Part shown: one piece after another, positions 1 to 13,700 of the stretch
Layout of the letters: each line of letters begins with the position of its first letter
Numbering within the stretch: the stretch's first letter is position 1
NCBI RefSeq assembly: GCF_947172395.1
Contig: NC_069085.1
Location: 17,982,698-18,046,697, forward strand
DNA from: Bicyclus anynana
Taxonomy: Eukaryota; Arthropoda; Insecta; Lepidoptera; Nymphalidae
DNA: 64,000 nt
Direction: 5' to 3'
Made by a program: the position numbers and the translations under genes
Notes under the pieces: model-generated
Database searches by the model: none
What the model was told of the DNA's origin: nothing
Seen by the model: only the letters and a program-made list of their open reading frames with translations

Positions 1-930
1 GGAAACAAAAAGTTTAACTCTTTGCCTTATGCCTTTTAGCATAAAAGCATCACAGACCATGATCTATATATAATGTAGATGTATATAATGTAGAGTCACG
101 ATATGAATTTTGTTTGTTTGTTACGATTTAAATTAAATAAATAAAAACTAATTTTGTAAACCGTAACCGAGTTTTTTCACCTATAGGAAGCAAAGAAAAC
201 ATCTTTACCAAGTAATACTTTAAACCTGTATTCCCACGGGAAAAATAACTAATCGAGTGAAGCCGCGGGACATCTACTAGTGAATTTACAATTTACCTAT
301 ACTATTTAATATTAGACTTCAAGAAAAAGATTAACAAAGATGTGAACAAGCTTTGATATAACATCAAGATATCAAGAAGATTGTTGGAATATTTTTCAAA
401 TGGTGGGGAGAACTTATGGGGGAGGGAAAAACAACTGCATACTTTGACACAGTGCCACACATTGAAATGTCAATTTAAGACTATTGTAGTGCCTGGTAAC
501 TACCACTTGGGAATGTACAAAGTTCCTTTCATGTACAAACCTTTGTTATTATAACATAAACGCATTGTGCTCCAAACACACGTGAGAGCATACAGTGCTG
601 ATTATTTGCAGATCTTGATACTTGATAAGCAGTCCATAGTACCACCTTGGTTTTTTATCAATAATTAAAATATACTGTATCTTACTCTGTTGTAGCTGCC
701 ATTCTGGTCATCGAACCTTTTTTTGTTGCTGCCAAAAGGAATAAGGACACGGTATTTGGTCAATGTTCTACAGTCCTTAAAGCGTCGTTGATTTCTTTTC
801 TTCTTCTGCTTCAGCCTTCGTGCCCCATCAGGCGATGCTTCTGCGCTCGCCCAAAACCCCGGTGAAGTTGCTGAGGTCCCATTGAGGAGTCTGGGTCTAA
901 GTGCCGTAACAGACTCAAAAAAAACAAATA
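1..930. other. Intronic DNA of the DYRK gene, no exon seen
   Basis: This AT-rich stretch lies 3' of the DYRK exon on the minus strand, so it is intron. No conserved coding segment is visible. At about 675-715 there is one isolated decayed copy of the exon-end/splice-donor unit that makes up the array at 940-1,650. The kinase-domain exons should lie before position 1. Confidence 0.6.
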
Positions 931-939
931 CAAAAATCT

Positions 940-1650
940 TACCGATCTTACTTTGTTGTAACTGCCATTTTCATAGTCGAAGCACGGACTTGTTGCGTCC
1001 AAATATACCACCATAACTTGGTTTTTTGTCAACGTTCTAAACACAAAGATCATGTAGTAGCTTTTTTGGTACCGTTTTTGGTAAACTGTCTATCTTCTAA
1101 ACACAAAAAACTTACTTTGTTGTAGCTGCCATTCTCGTTGTTTTGTCCATGTTCTAAACACAAACATCGTACCTTGTTGTAGCTGCCTTGTTCGGTATAC
1201 TGTCAATGTTCTAAACACAATGATCTTACCTCGTTGTAGCTACCGTTCTCAGTGTTCCGCCATGGTCTATACACAAAGAACTTATTTTGTTGTAGCTGCC
1301 TATCTCGGAGTTCTGTCAATGTTCTATACCCAAAGATCTTACCTCGTCGTAGCTGCCGTTCTCAGTGTTCTACCAATGTACTATACCCAAAGATCTTACC
1401 TCGTCGTAGCTGCCGTTCTCAGTGTTCTACCAATGTTCTATACCCAAAGATCTTACCTCGTCGTAGCTGCCGTTCTCAGTGTTCTACCAATGTTCTATAC
1501 ACAAAGATCTTATCTCGTCGTAGCTGCCGTTCTCAGTGTTCTACCAATGTTCTATACACAAAGAACTTACTTTGTTGTAGCTTCCGTTCTCGGTATTCTA
1601 TTAATGATCTAAGTACAAAGATCTTACTTTATTGTAGCTGCCATTCTCGT
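940..1650. repeat. 57-bp tandem array built from the DYRK exon end and its splice donor
   Basis: On the plus strand the start of the unit (ctta) recurs at about 1054, 1111, 1168, 1225, 1281, 1338, 1395, 1452, 1509, 1566 and 1623, a period of 57 bp (once 56). On the minus, coding, strand each unit holds the last codons of the adjoining exon (Asn-Gly-Ser-Tyr-Asn/Asp-Lys/Glu) followed by a 5' splice site, mostly GTAAG. Units nearest the exon are intact and those toward position 940 are decayed. The copy at 930-1,000 carries a longer piece of the exon (about 15 codons). Because 57 is divisible by 3, long spurious reading frames cross the array on both strands. Confidence 0.93.
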
Positions 1651-1791
1651 CGTCGAAGCCGCAGTTGTTGGGCAGGTTGGAGCGCGCGTGCACCTTGTTA
1701 GCGTCCAGCCCCAGGAACCAAACCTCGGGATACTTGCGCACCTCCGTACGCTCCCAGTCAGTCAGCCGGTCGCTGTACACCTTGAGGATTT
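1628..1791 (-). CDS. DYRK exon with DYRK-homology/NAPA segment
   Basis: The exon is 164 nt. On the minus strand it is preceded by a pyrimidine-rich ATTTCCAG acceptor and followed by a GTAAGATC donor. Its first two bases complete a Glu codon begun in the 12.4-kb exon, and 54 codons follow. Visible motifs are ILKVYSDRLTDWERTEV, RKYPEVWFLGLDANK and FDDENGSYNK, which match the conserved segment just before the kinase domain of class II DYRKs. It ends in phase 0 just before the expected start of the kinase core. Its 3' end and donor are the source of the adjoining 57-bp array. Confidence 0.92.
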
Positions 1792-4700
1792 CTGGAAATA
1801 CAACATTAACGAGGTCAACAACATTTTAGTATAGAGGAACTCTTTGTAATAGTTAGGAGTTAGAGATCGCCCGTAGAAATGCTATCACCAGGCTTACGTT
1901 TACCAAAAAGCCGTTGTTTAGCAACCACTCAGACAGGTCAATCATCATTGGTATGTTTAATTGTACAATTAAAAATTAATATACATAAAATATCTTATAT
2001 AATTATTATAATAATGATAATAAACAACATCTAGGAAGATGGTATATCAAATTAATCGCGCATATAATGGAACGTAAACGTAACCTTCCCTTCCCGCACT
2101 CCTCTCTTCCCCGCACCTATCAATCTTTCATTATTTCCTCGTCCTGTGACCAATTAAGACAAGAAAATTCAAGAACGCTTAAAACTATTCGTTTTCTTTT
2201 GGTGTGCTCAAAGTGTCAGTGACAATAAACAGCTGCTCATCATCATCAAGTTAATCAATAAAACCGCTAGGAATAAGAGAGCGTAACGTGGAGAACGAAG
2301 AAGAAAGAAAATAGAAGCCATTAAAGGTCAGTCCTTTCAATTCATTCTTCATATCCTATCCGAGAAGTTTTCTACAGTCCACTGCTCTTAAAAAACAATA
2401 AAATAAATTATTTACGCTCCAATCATCATTAATCATTATCATCAATATTTACCAATGGCCTTTCTCTGCTGGACATAGGCTTCCTGTATGGACTTTCAAA
2501 TACCACGTTCTCGAGCCGCCAGCATCCAACGGCATTGTGTAACCCGTTAGTCGTTGGTCCACCCAGTGGGTGGTGGACCAACACTGACTGCCCTATCTGG
2601 TGCTTCGCACATTCGCACCGCCATACCAGTTTCTCGGGGCTAGGCATAGGCTCTTCAAACTATGTGCCCTGCCCATTGCAACTTCAGATTCTCGATTCAC
2701 TATGCCATGTCGATGACGTTTATGATTTGATCGCAGAGAATCTCCAGCTGAGTGACTCTGACTCCTTTTTCTTTCTGAGCCCTTTTATGAGGCCCATACG
2801 CCCATACCTGTACGCCTTACCACTTCCATGAAAATCAAACAGTTTTCCTTAGATACTCTAAGATCTCTCCGTCATCGCTTGCCAGTAAAAGTCAAAAGTA
2901 TTTCTCACTTCTGACGAGAATAATTTACCAACATTTACCAACGCAACAGTTCTTTTTTATTACAATAAAACTAATTCATAAACAAAAACAACGCGGCAGT
3001 CCACGTTTCACAAAACAAATACCTACCTACCTAAGTAACTAGGCAGGTAAGGAAAACGAAGCAAAAACGGATTGAAAACACGGAAACGGCACGGAGAAAT
3101 GTATTTTTTTTTCCTTCTGTAATTTTTGCTATTCGTTTAAAGATGTCACGCGGCAGGTCGGCATGACGCGACCCGACCTTGACCCGCAGAGATTGGGCCC
3201 TCCCTAACCCGTCATCTCAACTTGTATTTGAAGATCCATTGTTAATTTTCCAAGAATATGTAAACTACACTCCCGAGCAATATACACCGAGCATATAATC
3301 ATTACCAGTCTATTTTAATGGCCAACTACAGGGCAGGTCTCCCTACTTATTGGTACTTATTGGCGTGGTTCCTGTTCTTGTAGGAATACAGGAATAAAAT
3401 ATAGCCTATAGCCTTCCTCGATAAATGGGCTATCAAACACTGAAAGAATTTTTCAAATCGGACCAGTAGTTCCTGAGAATTGCGCGTTCAATCAAACAAA
3501 CAAACTCTTCAGCTTTATAATATTAGTATAGAAGTATAGATAAGGTATGGAGCTGTTACCCACGACGATGATCCACGCGGGTTGGCGGACTTATGGTCAT
3601 GTCCTGTAACGACCACTATCAGTATGTTAAAGACAATGACCGGGAATGGCTTAACAATTTCCTAACTCTGGGCTGAGAATTTATATCGAGAAATTTTGCA
3701 GACGAGAGATAAGCTCAGTATTTTATAGCTCGACCCCGAACTCAAACCCAGGACCTCGTGATCCAAAACCACAGCACTGGGTCAACGAGGGTGTTAGTAA
3801 ATAATAATAATACTAGTAGATATCTCTTTCGAAAATATTTCATCATCATCATGTCCCTTTTAACAGGGCGAGCAACAAGTTAATAACAACCATATACTAT
3901 TAATTTACAGGATTCGAACCAACGACCACATTTAGCTGAACAGGTTAAACTCAAAACACAACAAAATCTTTTGCCTATAATTTGCTTTTTAACAGAGCAT
4001 AGAATTCCATTGATCTAGCTAGACTATTAGTATACTAGCTAGATATATAAGATAAGCTTATACCTAAGGCAATTAATGATTTTTTAAGACATTTTTATTT
4101 TTGTAGCAAAGCAATAGCTACCGAGAAAATGCCCGGGAAAATCATGCCTCGAGGCTCTCACCCCTGACCCATGTCAGACGAGCAAACCCTTCGTAGAATT
4201 CTATTTAAAGCATTATTAAGTTCAATGTTGACGTAATTGTCTTTCGATGCTTTAGTATCCAATCTTATACAGAGCAATAGAAAAGAAAACGTAGTTAAAG
4301 GAGACTGTTAATTAATATTCTATTTTCGGAAGATTTGGCTTTGATTTAGTTAGATATTACGCTTATTAAGACTATTATAATACGGGAGCAACAATCAAAG
4401 ACCGCGTCGGTGACACACCTCATTTATTACCAAAGTACCCACATACAACTAACAAAAAATTTACTTATACAAAAAAAAAACGCAAACAATAAGAATAGTA
4501 AACAAAAAATAATGAAAATTATAGGATAGATCGTCCAATACAATTTGTCTCAAAATCATACGGAGATACAACTAATTTATATATCAACATGCAAAGTAAA
4601 TTTAGTTTTAATAAACGAGATAAAACGTAAACTTAACATTTTCCATATTTCCCAGTAAACCTACCGGCACGTCTGGGGCGTGTGCAAGATTCGTCTTTAT

Positions 4701-7700
4701 CATTATTCGGAGGCGGAAATGGTTCAGCAGTGTCGCATACATTTACACCAGAAGTATTAAGTACATTCGTACCTGACGGCGCCGAATCGACGTTGGAATC
4801 GGGTTGACCCTCCTCTGGCTCATTAAACTCGTTAGAGACGGTGCTTTCAATAGCAGGAACGGAACAGTAATGAAAAATATAAACAGGCGTTGATAAGATA
4901 GCAAAGCAGAAATATATAAACTATCTCCTGTATAAAAGTGGTTGCTAAGCAACGATTTTTTTATAAACGGCTTTCGATATCTCATTAAATGCATTTCCGC
5001 TCCTTTTCCTTCCGCAACCCAAACGCCGAAACAGAATAACGGTTCTACAGAATATCTAGAGCAATAGTACAGTCTACAATATTGCTAATTTATTTTCATA
5101 GGCGGTATTAAATTTTCAAGGAAATCGAGGCTAGTGTAACTGCAATATCTTACAATAATAATATTTTTTATCTATAGTAGGTATTAGTAGGTATTTCAAT
5201 ATTTTATGATGATGAGTTTACCTCGTCCCTCTCAAAAGTGCTATACAAGTCCAATAAGGTAATTGCTCTGAAGGTATAGGTACTATATAGGCCTTAGTGT
5301 GTCTGGGCTCCCAGCCCGCAAAGCTCCGAATTATCTGGGGACCCATCCAATAAATTCACCACGGGCTTCTACCTACCATTACTTATGGAATTCAACTCTT
5401 ACTGACTTGAATTCCATAAGTAATGCTAGGTAGGTACCAGTAGCGAAGGCTGAATTTTTTTCGCAGGTAAGCCGTTCATGTGGTTTTTTACTCTCATGTC
5501 TTTTTTGGCCGAGTATACGTTAAATTATTTACGTCCCTAAAACTCGTGGATTTTTAAAAGGTAACCCGATAGGAATCTGGTTGTTAGGAACCATCGCCCC
5601 TGGTAGGTACCGACCTAATCATAAAACAGTTTACCCACATAATAAAAACATACAACATTATGAGACCTTTATAACTTTGTGAGAGTCGAGAGATATTTAG
5701 AAAATAGATTAATAATCTGAGATATTAATGATTATATTATTACTATAATTCTGAACTTCAGACTTCCCCAAAGAGATCCCGTCCTTGACCGCAGTCGAGA
5801 TGAGATCTCCCGCGGGTCATGAAGTCAATTTCAGCTTGACGACTCTGACGCTCGTTAATGTTTCACGCCGTTGCTAAAGCTTTTGTTACTGGGCTAATGC
5901 GCCTTCAATTATACAAGCAATACTACTACTACTACAATAATATTACTACGAAGCTGAAAGTTACCATTCGCTGTATAATATTCTTTAAGTAGTTTACTGA
6001 AAACCAGTATATTATAACGCGACCGATAGCAGCGAGAGGAAACATCTGAATCAGGTCCCAGGACTTGTGACCTTAGGTGTAAGCTCAAATGATCCTTTTA
6101 GAATACATTAACACCTACCATTCATTTCCGTACGTTCGGTACACAAATAATTTGTAAATTGAGATTATGTTATTTTTTAAATCAAAATTAAAAAATTAAA
6201 TAAAAATTAAAAAAATAAATAAAAATTAAAAAATAGACTAAATAGTAAAAAAGCGAAATCAGAAATATAGTTCAGATAACTAGCTGATTCAAAGCTTACA
6301 TTGTTTTTTTTTTAATTATTAGGTTCTTTGACATCTTATTTCAAGAAAGCAATGAATAGCAAACAGGGATATTCCTTATTCTTACGACACTTTCGGAATC
6401 TCATATCAGTTGCAGTAACAATGTCATCTCGACATTATTTACGACTAGCTTACTACAGTGAACACGTGGCGTAGACTCAACTCAAAATTGAGAAGGCAAG
6501 AATCCTTCTACTACATTCATAAAGAAAAAATAAAACAGATACCTACTCGTAAGTACGTTTATGTTATACTAAAACAAAGTAGTTTGAGAAGAGAGTTTTA
6601 TGTCCTCAACGGATCAAGGTGAAGATTGTCAAAATCAAAATCAAAATCAAAAATCATTTATTTCAAGTAGGCTCAGTTTACAAGCACTTTTGACACGTCA
6701 GTTGACTATTTGTAAAGATTCTACCACCGGTTCGGAAGGCAGGTCCTGCTGAGAAGATACCGGCAAGAAACTCAACAGTTGCTCTTTTGAAAAAGTCATA
6801 CAGTATTATAATTTACAATTGATAACAATAACTGTTTACATTTCTTATAGTTTTACTTCCTGTGTGAAGGTGGAAGCTGATCCAACGGCCTCCAAGCATC
6901 TTTATCATTAAGGAACTCATCAATGTTGTAGTACCCTCGACTAAGTAAATGTTTTTTAACACATTGCTTACAGCTATGCTTTGGCATCACAGTCTTGGGG
7001 ATCTTATTATAGAAGAGTACACCCAAACCTACAAATGATTTTTTTACTCTTTGGAGACGATATGCAGAAATAACTAACTTATGCCCGTGTCTAGTAAGAC
7101 GTGGGTTTAGATCTCCTTTTCGTTTGTACAAATTAATATTTTGTCTTACATATACTATACTGTTATATATATATTGACAGGCTACTGTTAGTATACCTAT
7201 TTCTTTAAACTTTTGACGAAGGGACTCGCGTGATTTTAATTGATATATTGCTCGAATTGCTCTTTTTTGAAGTACAAATATAGATTGTATATCGGCAGCC
7301 TTGCCTCACAATAAAATACCGTAAGACATTACGCTGTAAAAGTACGCAAAATAAACAAGCCTAGCTGTATCGACATCAGTAAACTGTCTTATTTTTCTCA
7401 CGGCAAATGCCGCTGAGCTAAGTTTACCAGACAGTTTTTCTATATGAGCACCCCACTGTAGTTTACAATCCAAGGTCACTCCCAGGAAAACTGTGGAACT
7501 CTCCATTTCCAGTGATTGGCACAGATATAATGTTAATGGAATCTACTCGGGTAAAACCACGGGTCACAACCAGGGAAATATACAAGTAATTATTATTAGC
7601 GGACGCTGAATGGGGCCATGAATTAGCCTTGTGTTAATCCAGAGTATAATCTACTTCCTTTTTAAACTTCAGCCAAATCGGTTCAATCATCAACATCATC

Positions 7701-10700
7701 ATCTCAGCCGATGGACGTCCACTGCAGGACATAGGCCTTTTGTAGGGACTTCCAAACATCACGATACTGAGCCACCTGCATCCAGCGAATCCTTGCGACT
7801 CGCTTGACGTCGTCAGTCCACCGACCAACACTGCGCTTACTAGTGCGGGGTCGCCCATCCAGCACTTTGGGACCCCAACGTCCATCGGCTCTTCGAACTA
7901 TGTGCCCCGCCCATTGCGACTTTAGCTTCGCAACTTGTTGAACTATGTCTGTGACTTTGGTTCTTCTGCGGATCTCCTCACTTCTGATTCGATCACGCAG
8001 AGATACTCCTAACATAGCTCGTTCCATCGCCCGCTGTGTGAATCGGTCAATAGTTGCAGCATATATTGTCAAAAATAACCTTTCGCCTTTAAAATATAAT
8101 TGCGGTACAGTCGCTTTAAGACAAACCAACAAAACAAATAAGTCTATAACGATGCGCTAAAAACAATAATACCACCTCCGGACGAAGTCTTAATAAACTG
8201 AGGTTACGCCAAAAATGTGCACAAAATTTAATGGAATTTAATTTAAAAAATTTAATAAAGTAAAATTTTCCTGTGAAATGTTGTTTTTATTCCACGGCGT
8301 GTATAAAGCTTGTGATAAAAACTAGTGCACGAAATTAAAGTACCACCGCCAGTGAATGCAGTGCTTCATTCAAAGTACTTACTTATTACCCCCTTGGGAA
8401 ATAAGGTCAGGGTTTTACGTGCTATTTTTTCTTTATCCACCTAATTCAAAGTTTATTTCCAACCTTACAACATAAAAAAAAATCGTCGTCGTCGTCGTTA
8501 TCAACCCATATACGGCTCACTGCTGAGCTCGAGTCTCCTCTCAGAATGAGAGGGGTTAGGCCAATAGTCCACCACGCTGGCCCAATGCGGATTGGCAGAC
8601 TTCACACACGCAGAGAATTAAGAAATTCTCTGGTATGCAGGTTTCCTCACGATGTTTTCCTTCACCGATTGAGACACGTGATATTTAATTTCTTAAAATG
8701 CACACAACTGAAAAGTTGGAGGTGCATGCCCCGGACCGGATTCGAACCCACACCCTCCGAAATCGGAGGCAGAGGTCATATCCACTGGGCTATCACGGCT
8801 CTTAAATATATAAAAATATAATATATACAAAAAAAAATACATAAATTAAATTCTTTTAATACTAGTAGAAGGGACTCATTTTTGCCGCCAAAAAGATCCG
8901 AAGCGTTATTGCTGTAATTACAAGCCTCTTGGGCTTTATGAGGCTTAACAATAGAACCTGATTCGAAGAGAACAGAGTTGGTCAGGGCTTAAAAGATGGC
9001 ACAGACAGATCACCCAGCGGGCAATGGCGCCAACTATGCGAAAAATTTAAAAAAAAATCAGGGAAACTATGAAACCAGGTAGATGTCACGAGCAAATCGT
9101 CGTATGTACCTATGGAGACACCTAATTCCCAGTTAGGTATACGCGGTAACTAATGGAATAAACTCTCCAAGTGTCAGAGGAGGGTAGCTCTCACAAATAG
9201 CCTTCGGGCAGTGATGGAGTGGCCCGTGACCTGCTATGCATGAGCGGTTTAAAACCATAGTGTTTGGAAATCCTTACGTCAAGCAGTGGAGGTTAGCGAC
9301 GGATAATGATGAGGATATAATGATGAATCAAAGTCAAAGGTCAACTTATTCCTTAAATACTATTTTACCTACCTGCTGAAAAAACATGTAGGTAGTAAGT
9401 AATATGAACAGGTACCAGGAAAGTATGAAATGGTCGTATGTATCGAGTGACCTGATTCCCAGTTAGGTATACGCGCTAACTAATGGAATGAACTCTGCAA
9501 GTGTCGGAGGAGGGTAGCTCTCACAAATAGCCTTCGGGCAGTGATGGAGTGTCGCAGCCCGCCCGTAACCTGCGATTTGCGAATCCTTATAAAAGACTGC
9601 CGCTAAGTGCGATCTATTCACTCGACTGTGAAAGAAGTCTTTTTTTCCTCTATTTGTCCTGAATACTAGAGAAATACTTTTATAGAATAATATTTTTTGG
9701 GTCACGTACTTCAAAATGGAGAAAAGAAATCTTAAAAATTCACTTCCGCTCTTTTTTCTTCTGGTTCTTTTTTTTTAATTATAACAATATTTGCCATTGC
9801 CATATCTTTTTTATATGACAAAACTTACCTTATCCTTATCTGTTGTGTTGATTGAGTGTTTCCGAAAATTATTTTTTTGAGGTTACTTTAGAGAATCGAT
9901 TTTTCGTTTATAGCCCCCGGTATGAAAAAAATATGGCCAGTAAAATTCGATGAACGAAAGACAGCGTTACGTTTTATGTGCGTAACCTATTCTGCGCACC
10001 TTGCACCGTGCGCTGCCGCTAACTGCGTGCACATGAGTTCAGGCGCGCGCGCTAGCGCGTCCGCACGCATGTGCACGCTGTTGGCGGGCGCGCTCGCCGT
10101 GGCCTGCTCCTCCTCGGTTGCGCACTTTTCACTTTTCAGGCGTAGGTATTGAGACATACATAGTGTATGCTGCGGAGCAACATACACTTATTTAGACAGT
10201 CGATCAGAGGGCCTAGTGGCAGTTTGATACTGTTACTATCGCGTTAACGTAAACGCGAATTTCTAACTGACAAATCCCACTAGGCACACTGAAAGACACA
10301 CACTTTTTTTTTCGTTGGTCTAAACTTACCTATCAATATTAAGGCTCATACTAGGAGGTATACTCCTTTAAACAACTCAACAACGTGCAAGGTTGATAGG
10401 TCCCTTATGTTCAACTGCCGCTCTCGAATAACTTTATTTCTATTCAGCTCCCCTTCTCCCATGCCGAAATAGCAAATTAAAGTTAAACGATCAAACTAGC
10501 AATTCTAATACGAGTAGTAATTAATATTAAATACTAAATTAAACTTCAATTAGTACGAGTTATTGAGAGTCTAACGAAGTTTTCAAGTTGGCAAAGTTGT
10601 TTAAAGGATAAACGCAAGGCCTATAAGGCCGCAAGGCTCAATACAAAGACAGATTACGAACTGCTTTCCGATAAAGACTCTCTATTGTACAAAGCGTGGA

Positions 10701-13700
10701 GTAAACTAATTAAGTTGTTGTACCTATATAATGAAAATTGGAATATACCTACAGCAAGAAGAACAAAATATCATTGAGCTTTTGGTAGTTCAAGCCTCAA
10801 GGTCAAATGGGGAAATACGTTTAACTTCATCATTATAAGCCCACTGATAATTATGTAGCTTAGGCCCACCACGCTGCTCAAATGCAAGTAACCTATGGTA
10901 AGAAGTAAAAAGTGACCTATGGTAGGAGAAGAGCATGAGCTGACAAAATTTCAGCTTGTACAAAATGACGAATGTTTGGCTGTCACTGGCTCTTAGTCTA
11001 TATAGTAGGTTAAACCTGCCCCTGTAGCCAAGTGTCTTCGTCGATTCTCTTTCTACGATCGCAAACGCTTCGAAAACTAGAAAAATGTATCTTGAATGGC
11101 ATTTGCTATCGACAGGTCACGTGAACAATATCTGTGATTCCCATACATTTTTCTGGTTTTCAAAGCGTTTGCGATCGTTCGCCGATCGCAGACGCACAGA
11201 ATCGATGCTACTTGGCTACAGGTGCTGACTTTGGCGGAAACGTAGGAATCATTTATTCGATAGTTAATAGTTAATTTTAATTTATTTTAATTTTGTAGTT
11301 GTAGTTATATTTCCTTATATTTTATTTTTATAATAAGTTTAGCTAATTTAAGTATTATCTTCATTAATAAATACTTTCCCATTTATTCGATGCATTTTAT
11401 TTTAGAGTTTTATTGCTTAAAGTAGAATGCATTTTATTAAATAGTTCTACAAAGGTGCACAAATGAAGTGGAGGTTGAACAAGAGTGCTTTAAGTGGGTA
11501 ATACAATTTTCTCGGTGGACTCTATCGGAAGTTTTGGTAATGTTGCCTTTGCCTTACTAAAGCATGACATGACCTTCGACTGCTTAAACTTAAACGTAGC
11601 AAACTTAAAACAGTAACGGAATTAATGACATGGCACTGTTCACTAAATAAACACCTTTCGGTTCTAAGTATAACCGACAGTCCTCTGTGCAGAGCATGCA
11701 TGAAGGAAGAGGGAACCCCGATACATGTTATGCTTAGATGCAGAGGTGTATCTGAACAACGCGCAGCACACATTGGATCTCCAGCAACACTCCAAGAGGC
11801 GTTCGGCGACCTGGGTGGCCTGCTAAGCTTCTGGAGCGAGCTCAGTTGGCTGAAAAGGACCTACGCACAACTGCCAACCCTAGGCCCAGGAAAAGAAGAA
11901 GAAAAGAAGAACGGACGGACAACGATGGACAATAGACTATATTTGATCACTTTCGCCCTAATAAGACTAATTATTCGATAAAAATTTGTATGAGGACTAC
12001 ATGAAGAAGAAAGAAAACCCACCACCTCCCATGGCCCTTTCAACCTCTCGGTAATTTGGGCCGAATCGAGGGAGGGCGAACCCGGTACTTGCTCTTTGCG
12101 TGTTCCCGGGACGCCTTCTTGACTCCCTACAAGTTATTTTCTCTTTTCGCTCCTTGTCCCTTGATACTCACTGTCCCCGTTCTGGGGCTGGACGACACAC
12201 GACGTTGAGATCCGCTTTCCCGCCGCGGTCTATGCATCACCTTCGACCGGTGGTCAACGGTCCAGAGCGCTCCGCCTCGCGTGCCACCGATGCGCGAACT
12301 CCCGTAGCTTGCTGAAGTTAAGAAAGAAAAAGGTTACCTGAGGGGGTGAGCGCCGTGACGCGCGGGGAGGGTAGCTGGGCGTTGTGGTTGTCGTCGCGCG
12401 GGGGGCTGGCCACCGCGCCCTCTGCGTTGTTGTTGACCGGCGCGGCCCGCTCGCCGGGGGCCGCTTCCAGTTGCAGCTGAAACAGACGCGTTTCGTCAGA
12501 CACGGTGAATCTGACACACATTTCGTGAGACACGGTGAAGCTGACACACACTTCGTGAGACACGGTGAAGCTGACACACATTTCGTCAGACACGGTGATG
12601 AAGAAACACGATTCTTCAGACCCGGTGAAGCGTGACACCTTGCGCGCCTTTAGATATTTTTAAAACGGTCTAAGACCACGGTTCGCTATGTTCATAATTT
12701 TGTCCGACTCGCAATACACAAACTTAGAGCAGTAGATTCAAAATTCATTTATTTCAATTATGCTTAGTTTACAAGCACTTTAGAGAAGTCAAGTAACGCC
12801 ACTGATTAACACATAGTTTCTCAGTGCCCACAGCAGTAACTCGTCCGCCGCACACTACACGATTGGTGTAGGAAGTAGTGAGGGAAGTAAGCAGAGACGT
12901 TGAGTGGCCACGTTACTCGTCCTGCCGTTTGTCCTGCTCACAACTCCAAATTTTGTCGGCGCGAGCGTAGATCAAAGGACTAATACGGGGTGTCGCGATA
13001 ATAATACACCCAAATCGAGCAGTGTAAACAAACAAGGCAACAGCGCGACAACATCGCGGCAACTTCGCAGAAACAGCGCGATAACATCGCAGCAACATCG
13101 CGGCAACATCGCGGCAACATCGCTGCAGCGCGAGCTACAGCGCGAGGAGTATTAATTGGAAGCAAGCAAAAAATCTACAACAAACTCAACCGAGCAACTC
13201 AACTCAATGCAGCCAGTATTCTTGCCACCATTCCACGTGGGCATGATTTGTATAGTTATTCATCATCATCATCATCATATCAGCCGATGGACGTCCACTG
13301 CAGGACATAGGCCTTTTGTAGGGACTTCCAAACATCACGATACTGAGCCAACTGCATCCAGCGAATCCCTGTGACTCGCTTGATGTCGTCAGTCCACCTG
13401 GTGGGGGGTCGGCCAACACTGCGCTTACTAGTGCGGGGTCGCCATTCCAGCACTTTGGGACCCCAACGTCCATCGGATCTTCGCACTATGTGCCCCGCCC
13501 ATTGCCACTTCAGCTTCGCAACTCGTTGAGCTATGTCGGTGACTTTGGTTCTTCTGCGGATCTCCTCATTTCTGATTCGATCACGCAGAGATACTCCTAA
13601 CATAGCTCGTTCCATCGCCCGCTGTGTGACTCTGAGCCTTCTTATCAGGCCCATAGTTAGCGACCAAGTCTCGGAACCATAGGTCATCACTGGCAACACG

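Noticed and set aside
940..1650. CRISPR-like array
   Set aside because: The units are contiguous, without unique spacers, and derive from an exon-intron junction in a eukaryotic gene.
1220..1701. Long repetitive plus-strand open frames that look like a repeat protein
   Set aside because: They are a by-product of the 57-bp tandem array, whose period is a multiple of 3. The real coding sense is the minus-strand exon end.
9922..10152. Small secreted protein gene with a signal-like segment (plus strand)
   Set aside because: The frame exists only because of a CpG-rich patch. The opposite strand is equally open and no gene context supports it.
12904..13165. Thr/Ser/Arg-rich open frames on both strands
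   Set aside because: They arise from a 12-bp low-complexity repeat.
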